DNA of 64,000 nt from Rhizobiaceae bacterium (GTDB lineage: Bacteria > Pseudomonadota > Alphaproteobacteria > Rhizobiales > Rhizobiaceae): positions 62,001 through 126,000 of the forward strand of contig JAEPMJ010000004.1 of assembly GCA_017644005.1 (NCBI GenBank), in the 5' to 3' direction. The notes below the pieces were generated by a model. It was not told where the DNA came from. It searched no databases and worked only from the letters and a program-made list of their open reading frames with translations. A program made the position numbers and the translations under genes. This document shows, in pieces, positions 43,176-52,294 of this stretch; the first letter of the stretch is position 1; each line of letters starts with the position of its first letter.

Positions 43176-44120
43176 TCAGCCTGCCTGCGGTTTCGCATTT
43201 CGGCGATTGGCGAAGAGGCGGCCATCCACCACAACGAGTCCGAGGCCGATCAACGCCATACCGGCGATTTCGAACAGTTCCAGCCGTTCACCCAGAAAGG
43301 CTGTGCCCAGCAGGATCGCGCTGACGGGAACGATCAGCGTGATCAGCGAGGCGTTGGTGGCGCCGGCTGACGAAAGTATTGAAAAATATAGGATATATGC
43401 GAACGCGGTTGCCAGCAGTGCGAGGCCGGCGACCGACCACCATGCGCCCGCCGAGACGCCTGTGAAGCCGGATACCCCGTCGAGCGTGAGCACGACGGGG
43501 ATCATGATAAGGGTTGAGGCAGTCAGTTGCCCCGTGGCCAGAAGTTCCGGCGCGACTCCCTTGAAGCGGCGCGCGAAAATGAAGGCGAACCCGTAGGACA
43601 ATGCGGTGCCAACGAGCGCCAGCTTGGCCCAAACGGGCCCGCCGAGGCCAGCAACGATGCCTGGGCCGACCATGATTGCGGTACCGGCGATGCCGAGCGC
43701 GACGCCGATAACCTTGAGGCGTGTCAGCTTCTCGTCCGGCAGCAATGCGTTGGCCAGAAGCATGGTCCAGAACGGTGTGGTGGCATTGAGAACGGAGGCC
43801 AGTCCGGCACCGATTGCCGTCTGTCCGGCGAACATCAGCGAAAACGGAATCACGTTGTTCAGGACCGCCATTCCGACGAAGCTCAGCGCCAGCGGCACCG
43901 CGGCGCGGAAGGATGGCCCACGCAGCACAAGGTAGAGGTGCAGCGCGGCGGCAGCGAGCGACACACGCAGCAGCACCAGGGTCAGCGGCGGAACTTCCTG
44001 CACGGCAATGCGGGCAAAAAAGAACGAGCCGCCCCAGATCGTGCCCAGAAGCAGGATCAGAAACCAGTCGCGGGCGGAGATTTGCGGGTGGGACGTCAAT
44101 GGGTTGCCGGTGTGGGTCAT
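43176..44120 (-). CDS. EamA/DMT-family transporter
   Basis: A 314-residue protein with ten membrane helices in two repeats. Repeat 1 begins WFLILLLGTIWGGSFFFARIAV and repeat 2 has LVGTALSYGFAFIFARRFKG and LITLIVPVSAILLGTAFLGERLE, all typical of EamA proteins. ATG 44120 is chosen; upstream residues to 44231 are unlike the family. Divergent from the PLP decarboxylase. Substrate unknown. Confidence 0.9.
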   Translation of the reverse strand: MTHTGNPLTSHPQISARDWFLILLLGTIWGGSFFFARIAVQEVPPLTLVLLRVSLAAAALHLYLVLRGPSFRAAVPLALSFVGMAVLNNVIPFSLMFAGQTAIGAGLASVLNATTPFWTMLLANALLPDEKLTRLKVIGVALGIAGTAIMVGPGIVAGLGGPVWAKLALVGTALSYGFAFIFARRFKGVAPELLATGQLTASTLIMIPVVLTLDGVSGFTGVSAGAWWSVAGLALLATAFAYILYFSILSSAGATNASLITLIVPVSAILLGTAFLGERLELFEIAGMALIGLGLVVVDGRLFANRRNAKPQAG

Positions 44121-44284
44121 GCAAATAGGTGCAGATCGTAGCGTCAGCGTCGGGCCATGCCACCCGAAAACGGTGCCTCTGTCCGATTCTGTGCTCACAA
44201 GCGCGCTCAACCGGGGCGTTGGCGAAGGCATCTTTTTCGCCGCGCAGGCTGCTGATAGGCTCGAAGCAACATCAGAGGATTCCC

Positions 44285-45505
44285 GTGCAGACGTTCAAGA
44301 ATGCCCACGAGACCGCCCTTGCGCTCAGGCCCGACGACCCGGTCTACTGTTTTCGCCCGCAGGTGCTGAAGGCGGATGCCAGGCGCTTTATGGAGCAGTT
44401 TCCCGGCAAGACCGCATATGCCGTGAAGACGAATGGCGAGGAGCTGGTGCTGAAGACACTGGCCGAAGCCGGGGTCGATACGTTCGATGTTGCATCGCCA
44501 GCGGAGTTCGCTGCCGTGCGCTCCGTCGCACCCAGAGCGGAGATGCTCTACATGCACCCGGTCAAGGCGCAGTCCGACATCCGGCTGGCGCTGGAGCATT
44601 ACGGTATCCGGGTCATCTCCATCGACCATGAGGACGAAGTCACCAAGCTGACGCGGGTGGTGCGCGCGCTCGACATCGATCCGGGCACGATGACCGTGTT
44701 TGTGCGTATCCAGACAAAAGGAGGCGCGGCCTACGAACTGTCGAAGAAGTTCGGTGCCGGGCCGGCCGCCGCGGTGGAGCTTATCGACCGGCTGGCGCGC
44801 ACCGGATACAAGGTCGGCATCTGCTTTCATGTCGGCAGCCAGATCAACGACCCGGAGACCTATGAGCGTGCGCTTGCCTCGGCCGACTGGGTGCGCAACC
44901 GCTGCAACGCGCCGATTGCCGGGCTCGATGTCGGCGGCGGGTTTCCCGCCGAATACGGCCACGACCCGAACCGCAAGGCACCCGACCTGCCGTCGCAGGA
45001 CGAACTGATGGCGCGGCTGAGGGCCGACATTACCGAATGGGGCTTCGACGACGTGCCGCTGGTTGCGGAACCGGGACGGGTGATCGTGGCGCGGGCCTTC
45101 TCGCTGATCGTGCGCGTGCTCTTGCGCAAGGGCAGGCGGCTCTACATCAATGACGGCATCTGGGCTTCATTGTCGGACAGCTGGACCGGCAAGATCACGC
45201 TGCCGGCGCGCTTCATTCCCGATCCGGCGATCCGATCGCGCAACGGCAAGGCGGAGAACATCGTGCCGTTCAAAGTGTGTGGCGCGACCTGCGACAGCGT
45301 CGATATTCTGTCGCGGCCGTTCTGGCTGCCGGAAACGATCGACACCGGCGACTGGATCGAAATCGGACATATCGGCGCCTATTCGCTGTCGCTCAGAACG
45401 CGCTTCAACGGTTTCTATCCCGACACTTTCGTGGAAGTGACGACCTCATTCGAGGAAGGCGACGCGCCGCAGGGATTTGCCAGCCTCGAAACGATGGCGG
45501 ACTAG
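44285..45505 (+). CDS. Type III PLP-dependent decarboxylase (ornithine/lysine/diaminopimelate family)
   Basis: A 406-residue alanine-racemase-fold decarboxylase. GTG 44285 has an AGAGG site 5-7 nt upstream. PLP Lys48 is in TAYAVKTN; other motifs are GICFHVGSQI, LDVGGGFPAEYG, VAEPGRVIVARAF (Arg/Gly phosphate contact) and VCGATCDSVDIL with the second-subunit active-site Cys. The size and lack of the regulatory domain fit the bacterial ornithine/lysine decarboxylases. It stands alone, which does not separate polyamine synthesis from other roles. Confidence 0.87.
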   Translation: MQTFKNAHETALALRPDDPVYCFRPQVLKADARRFMEQFPGKTAYAVKTNGEELVLKTLAEAGVDTFDVASPAEFAAVRSVAPRAEMLYMHPVKAQSDIRLALEHYGIRVISIDHEDEVTKLTRVVRALDIDPGTMTVFVRIQTKGGAAYELSKKFGAGPAAAVELIDRLARTGYKVGICFHVGSQINDPETYERALASADWVRNRCNAPIAGLDVGGGFPAEYGHDPNRKAPDLPSQDELMARLRADITEWGFDDVPLVAEPGRVIVARAFSLIVRVLLRKGRRLYINDGIWASLSDSWTGKITLPARFIPDPAIRSRNGKAENIVPFKVCGATCDSVDILSRPFWLPETIDTGDWIEIGHIGAYSLSLRTRFNGFYPDTFVEVTTSFEEGDAPQGFASLETMAD

Positions 45506-45689
45506 CTTTGTCGGTATTTGAGCCATACCGGCCTGCAAATGCTGGCTTTCTGTGTTTCCGGTACTCACGTAACAACAAGTACGCTCCGTTCCGGTTCTCG
45601 AACCCCACCATTTTGGTCGCTGCGCGCCCATCTGCGATTCCGCCACGCCCTGGCCGGAACCTCAACATGGCCAGCGGGAGCATGCAGGA

Positions 45690-46040
45690 ATGAAGGTCAA
45701 ACGCATCGTCGCCAACATCGCCACGCAACAAGTTGCCGCCGCGCGCGAATTCTATGGCGAGGTGCTCGGCCTCGACGTGCTGATGGACATGGGCTGGATA
45801 GCCACCTACGGCTCGGATGAGCGGATGACCGTGCAATTGAGCGTCATGAGCGAAGGCGGATCGGGCACGCCGGTTCCTGACATCTCGATCGAAGTCGACG
45901 ATGTCGACGAGGCGCTGCGGCGCTGCAAGTCAGCCGGATTTGCAGTCGAATACGGTCCCGCCGAGGAACCATGGGGTGTGCGCCGCTTCTATGTTCGTGA
46001 TCCGCTTGGGAGATTGGTAAATATCGTGATGCATCGTTAA
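45690..46040 (+). CDS. VOC-family (glyoxalase/bleomycin resistance) protein
   Basis: A 116-residue vicinal-oxygen-chelate fold protein with two beta-alpha-beta-beta-beta units: VKRIVANIATQQVAAAREFYGEVLGLDVLMD and PDISIEVDDVDEALRRCKSAGFAVEYGPAEEPWGVRRFYVRDPLGRLVNIV. One metal ligand (Glu in FYGEVLG region) is plausible; the exact metal set is not clear. Single gene; substrate unknown. Confidence 0.85.
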   Translation: MKVKRIVANIATQQVAAAREFYGEVLGLDVLMDMGWIATYGSDERMTVQLSVMSEGGSGTPVPDISIEVDDVDEALRRCKSAGFAVEYGPAEEPWGVRRFYVRDPLGRLVNIVMHR

Positions 46041-46173
46041 GTCATTACATGACCAGTTGCTGATTGATCTTCCAAGCGAAGTGTTTTGGGAGATTTTGAA
46101 TTCAAGATTGCTCCCTTCGGTAATCGGGGATTGCATTTGTGGCTGAGCCTTCTGGCTTTAGCCAATGTTCGCC

Positions 46174-47355
46174 CTACAACTGCGCCAGCAGTGCGGGTGT
46201 CGGCCAGCCGTCGGCGGGGAAGCCGAGGCGCAGCTGCTCCTGCCGGACGGCGGCGCGGGTCTTTTCGCCCAGAATGCCGTCAGCGCCGCCGACATCGTAG
46301 CCGCGTGCTTCCAGCGTCGATTGCAGCCGCTTCATGGACGCAGTGTCGAGGCCGCGTTCGGGATTGCGCGGATCGTATTTCGGCGCGCCGGCAAAGCGTG
46401 TCGCCAGATTGGCGGCCGTCAGCGTGTAGATGAAGGACTGGTTCCACTCGAGATAAAGGTCGTAGTTCGGGTAGACCAGAAATGCCGGACCCTTGTGGCC
46501 CATCGGCAGCGCCAGCCCGGCCTTGAGACCGGTGTTGGCGAGCGGGCTGCCGTCACGTTTGGTCACGCCCCATGCGGCCCATTGCGAGACCGGCAGGCGG
46601 GTGACAATCCCCGTCTGCTCCCATGGCAGCGAGGCGGGCACGCGCACCTCCTCCATCCACGGAACGCCCGGAAGCCAGCCGCGCGACTTGATCTTGTTCG
46701 CGGTGGTGAGGATGACATCCGGCACCGACTTCTTCATGTCGACCCTGCCGTCGCCGTCGCCATCCACGCCTTTGGTCAGAATGTCGGAAGGCAGCATCTG
46801 GGTCTGACCGATCTCGCCGGCCCAGGCACCCGTGACGTTTGCAGGATAGGCGCCGGAGTCGATCAGCTTGAGCAGCGGAATGATCTGCGGCCGGAAGATC
46901 TCGGGACGGCGGCAATCATGCGCCAGCGTGACGATGGCGTTCAGCGTATTGAAGTCGCCCTGGACGGCGCCGAAATCGGTTTCGAGTGCCCAGAAAGCGG
47001 TGATGACGGCTGCCGGCACGCCGTAATCGGCCTCGGCCCTGGCGAAGATGGCGGCATATTTCCTGATGTTCGCGGCGCCGTTTTTCAGCCGATAGGAGCT
47101 GATCATGCGGCCGGAAAATTCGATGAAGGTCTGGTTGAAGACGCCCTGTGCACGGTCGCGCGACAGCACCTTCTGATCGACACGCGCACCCTTGAGGGCG
47201 GCCATGCCGCGCTGGCCGATGCCAGCCTGCTGGGCCTCCTGCGCCACCTGGTTTTTCCAGGCGCTGAAATCGCCGCCGCATTGCTGCGCGAAGGCCGGGG
47301 CCGAGAGGCCAAGCGTGGCGGAAAGAACCAGTGCGGCGGGGATTTTCATGTTCAA
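46174..47355 (-). CDS. Lytic murein transglycosylase (MltB-like) with peptidoglycan-binding domain
   Basis: A 393-residue exported enzyme with signal peptide (LVLSATLGLSAPAFAQ). The catalytic Glu125 is in AFWALETDFGAVQGDFN; the fold motif GEIGQTQMLPSDIL follows. The C-terminal part (about 330-393) is a PG_binding_1 domain, MKRLQSTLEARGYDVGGADGILGEKTRAAVRQEQ. It cleaves glycan strands to 1,6-anhydro-muropeptides. It lies 68 bp beyond the GH25 gene on the same strand, and the two wall enzymes may be expressed together. Confidence 0.92.
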   Translation of the reverse strand: MNMKIPAALVLSATLGLSAPAFAQQCGGDFSAWKNQVAQEAQQAGIGQRGMAALKGARVDQKVLSRDRAQGVFNQTFIEFSGRMISSYRLKNGAANIRKYAAIFARAEADYGVPAAVITAFWALETDFGAVQGDFNTLNAIVTLAHDCRRPEIFRPQIIPLLKLIDSGAYPANVTGAWAGEIGQTQMLPSDILTKGVDGDGDGRVDMKKSVPDVILTTANKIKSRGWLPGVPWMEEVRVPASLPWEQTGIVTRLPVSQWAAWGVTKRDGSPLANTGLKAGLALPMGHKGPAFLVYPNYDLYLEWNQSFIYTLTAANLATRFAGAPKYDPRNPERGLDTASMKRLQSTLEARGYDVGGADGILGEKTRAAVRQEQLRLGFPADGWPTPALLAQL

Positions 47356-47423
47356 CCTCTCGGGTGCGGTGCGTTCAGATCATTGCGGACCCTAACATGC
47401 AGAAGCAGAGGGTCCAGTAAGGG

Positions 47424-48236
47424 TCAGCCTGTGTTGTTGCGCAGCCATTCGCGCCAGTCGGCGGCAGAGCCGTGGAAGACGTTGATGTCTACGTCGCCTT
47501 CCACGCCGGGCAGCACGCCGGTACCGGTATATTGCCAGAACAGGAAAGAGCGGCCGCCGTAGCGCTCGATCGGATGGGCGGCGACCGAGCGCAGCCACCA
47601 CGGATAGCCGTGAAATTCGTGGAGTTCGTTGTCCTCGTAGAAATCAACCGAGGTGTAGATGATGGGTTTCTTGCCGTAATGGCGCTCGACGATCTTCAGA
47701 AATGTCCGCATTTCGGCCTGCACGGTCTCGGGCGGCGGCCGCAACTTGCAACTGGGCGAGAACGGGTTCCATTCCATGTCGAGTACCGGCGGAAGCGCCG
47801 ATGCATCGCGTGGCACGTTGCGGATGAACCAGGCGGCCTGTTCCCTGGCGGTACGGCAGAAATAGTAGAAATGATAAGCGCCGCGGGGAATACCGGCGGC
47901 TTTCGCCCCGCGCCAGTTTTGCGCGAAGCGTTCGTCGACGCGGTCGCCGCCCTCGGTCGCCTTGATGAAAGCGAAGGAAATACCGTTGCGGCGCAACACG
48001 CGCCAGTCGACCTCGTTCTGGTATTTGGCGACGTCTGTGCCGTGGATGGCGTAGGTCCATGGCGCGCGGCCGACCCACTCATGCGGGTCATTGTCGGCAT
48101 AACGCGGGCCGCTGACCGGCGCGGAAGTGCGGCCGGACGGCTGAGGCGCGAGATCGGAAATGTCGTAACCGGATGAGGCGCAGGCAGCGGCGATTGCCGC
48201 AATAATTGCGGTAGCGGCAATCCTGCCTCTCCACAT
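47424..48236 (-). CDS. Glycoside hydrolase family 25 lysozyme, lipoprotein-like
   Basis: A 270-residue protein. ATG 48236 follows GGAGGT and opens an N-terminal hydrophobic segment ending in IAAACASS, which could be a lipobox. The GH25 barrel is clear: IHGTDVAKYQNEVDWRVLRRNGISFAFIKATEGGDRVDERFAQNW, LDMEWNPFSPSC with the catalytic Asp/Glu pair, PIIYTSVDFYED and FLFWQYTGTGVLPGVEGDVDINVFHG. It should hydrolyse the MurNAc-GlcNAc bond. Divergent from the serine hydrolase gene (187 bp apart). Confidence 0.93.
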   Translation of the reverse strand: MWRGRIAATAIIAAIAAACASSGYDISDLAPQPSGRTSAPVSGPRYADNDPHEWVGRAPWTYAIHGTDVAKYQNEVDWRVLRRNGISFAFIKATEGGDRVDERFAQNWRGAKAAGIPRGAYHFYYFCRTAREQAAWFIRNVPRDASALPPVLDMEWNPFSPSCKLRPPPETVQAEMRTFLKIVERHYGKKPIIYTSVDFYEDNELHEFHGYPWWLRSVAAHPIERYGGRSFLFWQYTGTGVLPGVEGDVDINVFHGSAADWREWLRNNTG

Positions 48237-48423
48237 TTGCACCTCCGCCCATTGGCCGCCGAATCGGCTAGCGGCCACGTCGGTCCGAAATAGGGCGGGT
48301 TGACGACGAAGTCACGAGCGGCGGCATCTTCGATGCCCGAATGCGATTGCTTTTTGGTTTTCGCCGCCCAATGGTGTTCGACGCAGTGCGGGGCACGATT
48401 CCGGCCAGCGCAGGGAGAATGAC

Positions 48424-49809
48424 ATGGGCTTCGCCGCCAAGATCCTGAAATGGATGATCATCCTGGTCGCTGCCGCCGTGGTTGCGGTGGCAGGGTGGAT
48501 GTTGATCGCGCCGCCGGCGCTGATCCTGGTGGGCACGGGCTATGCGTCGAAGATCGTCTGCTCCAACGTTTTCGTTGCGGGCCGCGATGCCGACGACGTG
48601 CTGGTGAATGACGTGCAGGCGCCGGGGCACCCGGTTCTGCGGCTGATCGATATCGACGTGGATCGCGAGGCGGAAACGGTCTCGGCGGCTTTGTTCGGGA
48701 TTTTCGGTTCCTCGACCTCGGTGTATCGCGCGGGTCTGGGTTGCGCGGTGGCGCCCGACGGCGACATTGCCACCGCGAAGGCCGCTTCGCTCGACGTCGA
48801 CAGACCCGCGCCGCTGGGCGCGCTTTGGCCGCTCGGCAACCGTGTCGAGCCGTCGCAGAACCCGGAGATCGACGCCATCCTTGACGATCCGCAGTTGACG
48901 GGCCCCGGCATGCGCGCGGTGGTGGTGGTCCACGACGGCCGCATCGTCGGCGAACGTTATGGCGAGGGGTTCTCCGCCGAAACCCCGCTGGTCGGCTGGT
49001 CGATGACCAAGACCGTGAATGCCGCGATTGCCGGCACCATCATCAAGGTCGGCAATCTCGATGTTGCCGAAAGGAGCCTGCTGGAAATCTGGAGCAGCGA
49101 CAACCGGGACGAGATCGCGCTTGCCGATCTCATGTCGATGTCGAGCGGGCTCGAATTCAACGAGGATTATGGCGACGTAACCGACGTAACACGCATGCTC
49201 TATCTCGAGCCGGACATGGCGGCCTTCGCCTCCGACAAGCCGCTGGTTGCGGCTATCGGCGAGCATTTCAATTACTCGAGCGGCACGGCCGTTGTGCTGT
49301 CGCGCATCTGGCAAAACATGTTCGACGATCCGCAGGAGGCACTGCGCTGGCCGCATGAGGCGTTGTTCGGGCCGCTGGGCATGACAAGCGCGGTGCTGGA
49401 GACGGATGCGCGCGGCACCTATGTTGGCTCATCCTACCTTTACGCGAATGCGCATGACTGGGCTCGCTTCGGCCAGTTTCTGTTGCAGAACGGCGTTTGG
49501 AACGGTCAGCTTGTTCTCCCGTCGGGCTTTCTCGAATGGATGCGCGAGGACGCGCCCGCATCGGACGGCGACTATGGTCGCGGGCAACTCTGGCTGCACG
49601 GGCCCCGCGGGACAACGCCACAGGACCAGCATCCCGACACCGGCTTTACGCTGCCGAACGACGCCTACTGGCTGCTCGGCCATGACGGGCAGACGACGAC
49701 GGTGATCCCCTCCGAAGGGCTGGTGGTTGTGCGGCTGGGGCTGACGCCTTCCAAGCTTGGCTACAAGCCGCAGGCTCTGGTGCAGGCGCTGGCCGCAGCG
49801 CTTAAATAG
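48424..49809 (+). CDS. Serine hydrolase of the beta-lactamase (class C-like) family
   Basis: A 461-residue membrane-anchored protein: an N-terminal helix (about 8-38) is followed by a linker and a penicillin-recognising fold. The SxxK motif is SMTK (Ser193, Lys196), the second motif YSS in HFNYSSGT, and a late HDG in LLGHDGQT. Such proteins are often esterases or D-amino acid peptidases rather than true beta-lactamases. ATG 48424 follows GGGAG. It ends 8 bp inside btaB, tail to tail. Confidence 0.87.
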   Translation: MGFAAKILKWMIILVAAAVVAVAGWMLIAPPALILVGTGYASKIVCSNVFVAGRDADDVLVNDVQAPGHPVLRLIDIDVDREAETVSAALFGIFGSSTSVYRAGLGCAVAPDGDIATAKAASLDVDRPAPLGALWPLGNRVEPSQNPEIDAILDDPQLTGPGMRAVVVVHDGRIVGERYGEGFSAETPLVGWSMTKTVNAAIAGTIIKVGNLDVAERSLLEIWSSDNRDEIALADLMSMSSGLEFNEDYGDVTDVTRMLYLEPDMAAFASDKPLVAAIGEHFNYSSGTAVVLSRIWQNMFDDPQEALRWPHEALFGPLGMTSAVLETDARGTYVGSSYLYANAHDWARFGQFLLQNGVWNGQLVLPSGFLEWMREDAPASDGDYGRGQLWLHGPRGTTPQDQHPDTGFTLPNDAYWLLGHDGQTTTVIPSEGLVVVRLGLTPSKLGYKPQALVQALAAALK

Positions 49810-50482
49810 CGGTCGGTTTCGCGGCGGCGTCCAGCACCGCATACCAGGCGTAGCCGCGATACAGCGGCATGCAGTGCGCCCGGCCGCCGATGCGGGCGGC
49901 TACGTCGCCCAAAGCACCGAAAAGTTCCGCACGCGGCTCGACGTGGAACTTTGCCAGCCAGCTTCGCAGGGCGGCGCGGAACCAGCGGGGCAGGTGCTCC
50001 TGCTGGCCGAAATCGACGACGTGCAGCGATCCGCCATCGGCAACGCAGTCCGCAGCCTGTGCCAAAGCCTGACGCCAGTCGGGAATCATGGAAAGCGCAT
50101 AAGAGATGTAGACGCGGTCGAATTTTTCGGTGCCGAAGAGGGCTTGAGCATCGAATGCCGCCGCATCAGCCGCGGCCAGTTCGACCGGCGCTGAAGGGGC
50201 ATGGCGCGCCATGGAGGCGCGGGCGGTCGCCAGCATTTCCTCGGAAATATCAAGGCCATACCAGGAGGCGTTGGGATAACGATTCATCGCCTTGAGCAGG
50301 TTGCGCCCCGTGCCGCAGCCGATTTCGAGAACATTGCCGCCGGCCGGAACGTCCAGTTCGGCGATCAGGCGGTCGCGACCGAGCAGGTAATATTTGCGGG
50401 TCAGATCGTAGACATGGCGCTGATGGCGATAGACGCTGTCCATCAGTGCGGCCTGGCCGGAGTGTGCATTTGTGAAACTCAT
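49802..50482 (-). CDS. btaB: BtaB, betaine-lipid N-methyltransferase
   Basis: A 226-residue SAM-dependent methyltransferase that adds three methyl groups to diacylglyceryl-homoserine to give the betaine lipid DGTS. SAM motif I: GGNVLEIGCGTGRNLLKAMNRYP; DISEEMLATARASMARH and VDFGQQEHLPRWFRAALRSWLAKFHVEPR complete the BtaB pattern. It overlaps btaA by ATGA. The gene pair replaces phospholipids when phosphate is scarce, as shown in Sinorhizobium and Rhodobacter. Confidence 0.92.
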   Translation of the reverse strand: MSFTNAHSGQAALMDSVYRHQRHVYDLTRKYYLLGRDRLIAELDVPAGGNVLEIGCGTGRNLLKAMNRYPNASWYGLDISEEMLATARASMARHAPSAPVELAAADAAAFDAQALFGTEKFDRVYISYALSMIPDWRQALAQAADCVADGGSLHVVDFGQQEHLPRWFRAALRSWLAKFHVEPRAELFGALGDVAARIGGRAHCMPLYRGYAWYAVLDAAAKPTAI

Positions 50483-51729
50483 GCCGGGCCGCGCAGTACA
50501 TAAAGGTGAAAGCCGCCATAGATCGCAGAGCGGTCGTTGGCGGTGTGATGCGCAGACTCATCCCTCTCGTAACGCCAGCGCTCGAGGATCGCAGGCGGTA
50601 CCCGGCCGGGCAGCAGCGAGGGTTCGTCGGCAGTCCGGAAGATGACGCGAGCGCGGGGCGCCGCAGTACGGGTGATTTCGCGCCACAGCTCCTCGAGTTG
50701 CCGGTCGCTCATCCAGTCCTGTGCGTCGAGCAGCACGAAACGGTCCACCGAACCGGCCCGACGCGCGCGCAGCAGCTCGGCGAAGTTTGCATGGTGGATT
50801 TTGACCCGGCCCGCACCGGCACGGATGGTTTCGAAGTTCCCTGCTTCCAGATAGGCCGGGCGTTCGCCTTCTCCCGGGCTGGCGTAGCGGCGGGCAAAGG
50901 CCTGCCAGGCAAAGTAGTTTTTGCGCAGCGGAAAATCGCAGGCGAGCTTTTCGAGCCGGCGCGAAATCACCTGCGCCATGGTGTGGCCTTCGCTGCCCAT
51001 CAGCGCATCGTACTGCTGCGGCGGAATACCCAGGCCGTAGAGCGAGGCGCGGCGGCCGGTCGCCCAACGTATGAAGCGGCGCTGAAAAAGCGGGCGTAAC
51101 CGGTCTTCGAAGAAGTGGCGCTGGTCGCGCAAGGTCTTGGCTTGCATGATTTCAGCCGGGTTCACACCGTGGAGACGGGCGATCCAGTGGCCTGAGCGTA
51201 TGCAGGCGCCAAGCAGGCCGGTCTGGTGGAAATTGCCTTCGAATGCCGAGATGCGCCGTCGTCCGGTCCAGCGGCGGCTTTCCCAATAGGCTCGCGTTGC
51301 GGCATCGAGATGCGGTGCAACGTGGCGGTCATACAGAAGTGTCGCGTGGCGATCGCCGGTGCCGCCGAACAGCGCTTCGAATTCACCGAAGCCAGGCATG
51401 TGCTGAAGCGCCGCCAGCTTGAGCCTGTTGAGGGCGATGTGGTGCGGATTGAGATCGACCGCATCGATCTTTGCCGGTGAGCGGGTGAGATAGGCCAGAA
51501 TGTTGCAGCCGCCGGAAGCGATGGTGACCACACGGTGGCTGGCATCGAGCCGCATCGCGTCCATGTCGACGTCAGGGTCCTCCCAAATCTGGGGGTAGAC
51601 GAGACCGGAAAACAGCAGAGCGAATAACCGCTCGGAGAGCCCGGATTTCGACAGCGCCTTGTGCTGGTAGAGCGCTTCGCCCAGCCGCCTGTTCTTGCGC
51701 AGGCCGATATCGACGGAAAGGTCGGTCAT
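50479..51729 (-). CDS. btaA: BtaA, S-adenosylmethionine:diacylglycerol 3-amino-3-carboxypropyltransferase
   Basis: A 416-residue DUF3419-family enzyme building diacylglyceryl-homoserine from diacylglycerol and SAM. Features: YPQIWEDPDVDMDAMRLDASHRVVTIASGGCNILAYLTRSPAKIDAVDLNPHHIAL (SAM region) and RFVLLDAQDWMSDRQLEELW near the C-terminus. ATG 51729 is preferred to a TTG at 51747. A Pho-box-like pair of repeats lies 47 bp upstream of the start, so PhoB control under phosphate starvation is likely. Confidence 0.94.
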   Translation of the reverse strand: MTDLSVDIGLRKNRRLGEALYQHKALSKSGLSERLFALLFSGLVYPQIWEDPDVDMDAMRLDASHRVVTIASGGCNILAYLTRSPAKIDAVDLNPHHIALNRLKLAALQHMPGFGEFEALFGGTGDRHATLLYDRHVAPHLDAATRAYWESRRWTGRRRISAFEGNFHQTGLLGACIRSGHWIARLHGVNPAEIMQAKTLRDQRHFFEDRLRPLFQRRFIRWATGRRASLYGLGIPPQQYDALMGSEGHTMAQVISRRLEKLACDFPLRKNYFAWQAFARRYASPGEGERPAYLEAGNFETIRAGAGRVKIHHANFAELLRARRAGSVDRFVLLDAQDWMSDRQLEELWREITRTAAPRARVIFRTADEPSLLPGRVPPAILERWRYERDESAHHTANDRSAIYGGFHLYVLRGPA

Positions 51730-51775
51730 GATTCGCTGCCCTTTCAACGAAGTTGAATGCAGCTAGCGTCGGGGC

Positions 51776-51793
51776 ATGACAATCGAGTGACAG
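51776..51793 (-). promoter_or_regulatory. Candidate Pho box before btaA
   Basis: Read on the minus strand: CTGTCAC-TCGA-TTGTCAT, two 7-bp direct repeats 11 bp apart, matching 12 of 14 positions of the Pho box CTGTCAT-N4-CTGTCAT. The site is 47 bp upstream of the btaA start codon, in the right place to activate the btaAB promoter. Confidence 0.75.
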
Positions 51794-51898
51794 CGGGGCG
51801 GCCGGATTTGACGGTGCTGTGGTATCCGGAAGCCGTGATTTGGCGCCTTGCGCCTCCGCGGCATAGGGATCATTCTTCGCAAGAACCTGGAGGCCAGC

Positions 51899-52288
51899 AT
51901 GTCACGACGTGACTTCGATCCCGCCACCGTTAAGCCCGATGGCCGCCCGCCGGCCAAGGCGCGGCTCTTCGATGGAACGCAGCCGGGTCCTTATCGCGGC
52001 TCGGTCAATGGCGAGGCCATAGGTGCGAATGTGACCATCCTCACCTATGGAAATGACGAAATCGGTGTCGGGCCACCATTGCATGTGCACCCATATGACG
52101 AAGTGTTCGTCGTTCAGGAGGGCAGGGCGCGGTTCTTCGTTGGCGATCAGGTGATCGACGCCGAGGCCGGCGAAACCGTGCTCGGACCGGCCGGCCTGCC
52201 GCACCGGTTCGAAAACCTCGGACCGGGCCGGTTGCAGACAGTCGACATCCACATGTCGCCGAAGTGGATACAGACGAATTTGGAGTAG
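51899..52288 (+). CDS. Cupin-domain protein
   Basis: A 129-residue single-domain cupin. Metal motif: GPPLHVHPYDEVFVVQEGRARFFVG and the second motif AGLPHRFENLGPGRLQTVDIH (His). ATG 51899 follows CTGGAGG. Substrate unknown. It is divergent from btaA and converges with the cytochrome b561 gene (6 bp). Confidence 0.88.
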   Translation: MSRRDFDPATVKPDGRPPAKARLFDGTQPGPYRGSVNGEAIGANVTILTYGNDEIGVGPPLHVHPYDEVFVVQEGRARFFVGDQVIDAEAGETVLGPAGLPHRFENLGPGRLQTVDIHMSPKWIQTNLE

Positions 52289-52294
52289 GGGCGG

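Noticed and set aside
46041..46173. Small AT-rich open frames after the VOC gene
   Set aside because: Too short and without ribosome sites; probably the 3' region of the VOC gene.
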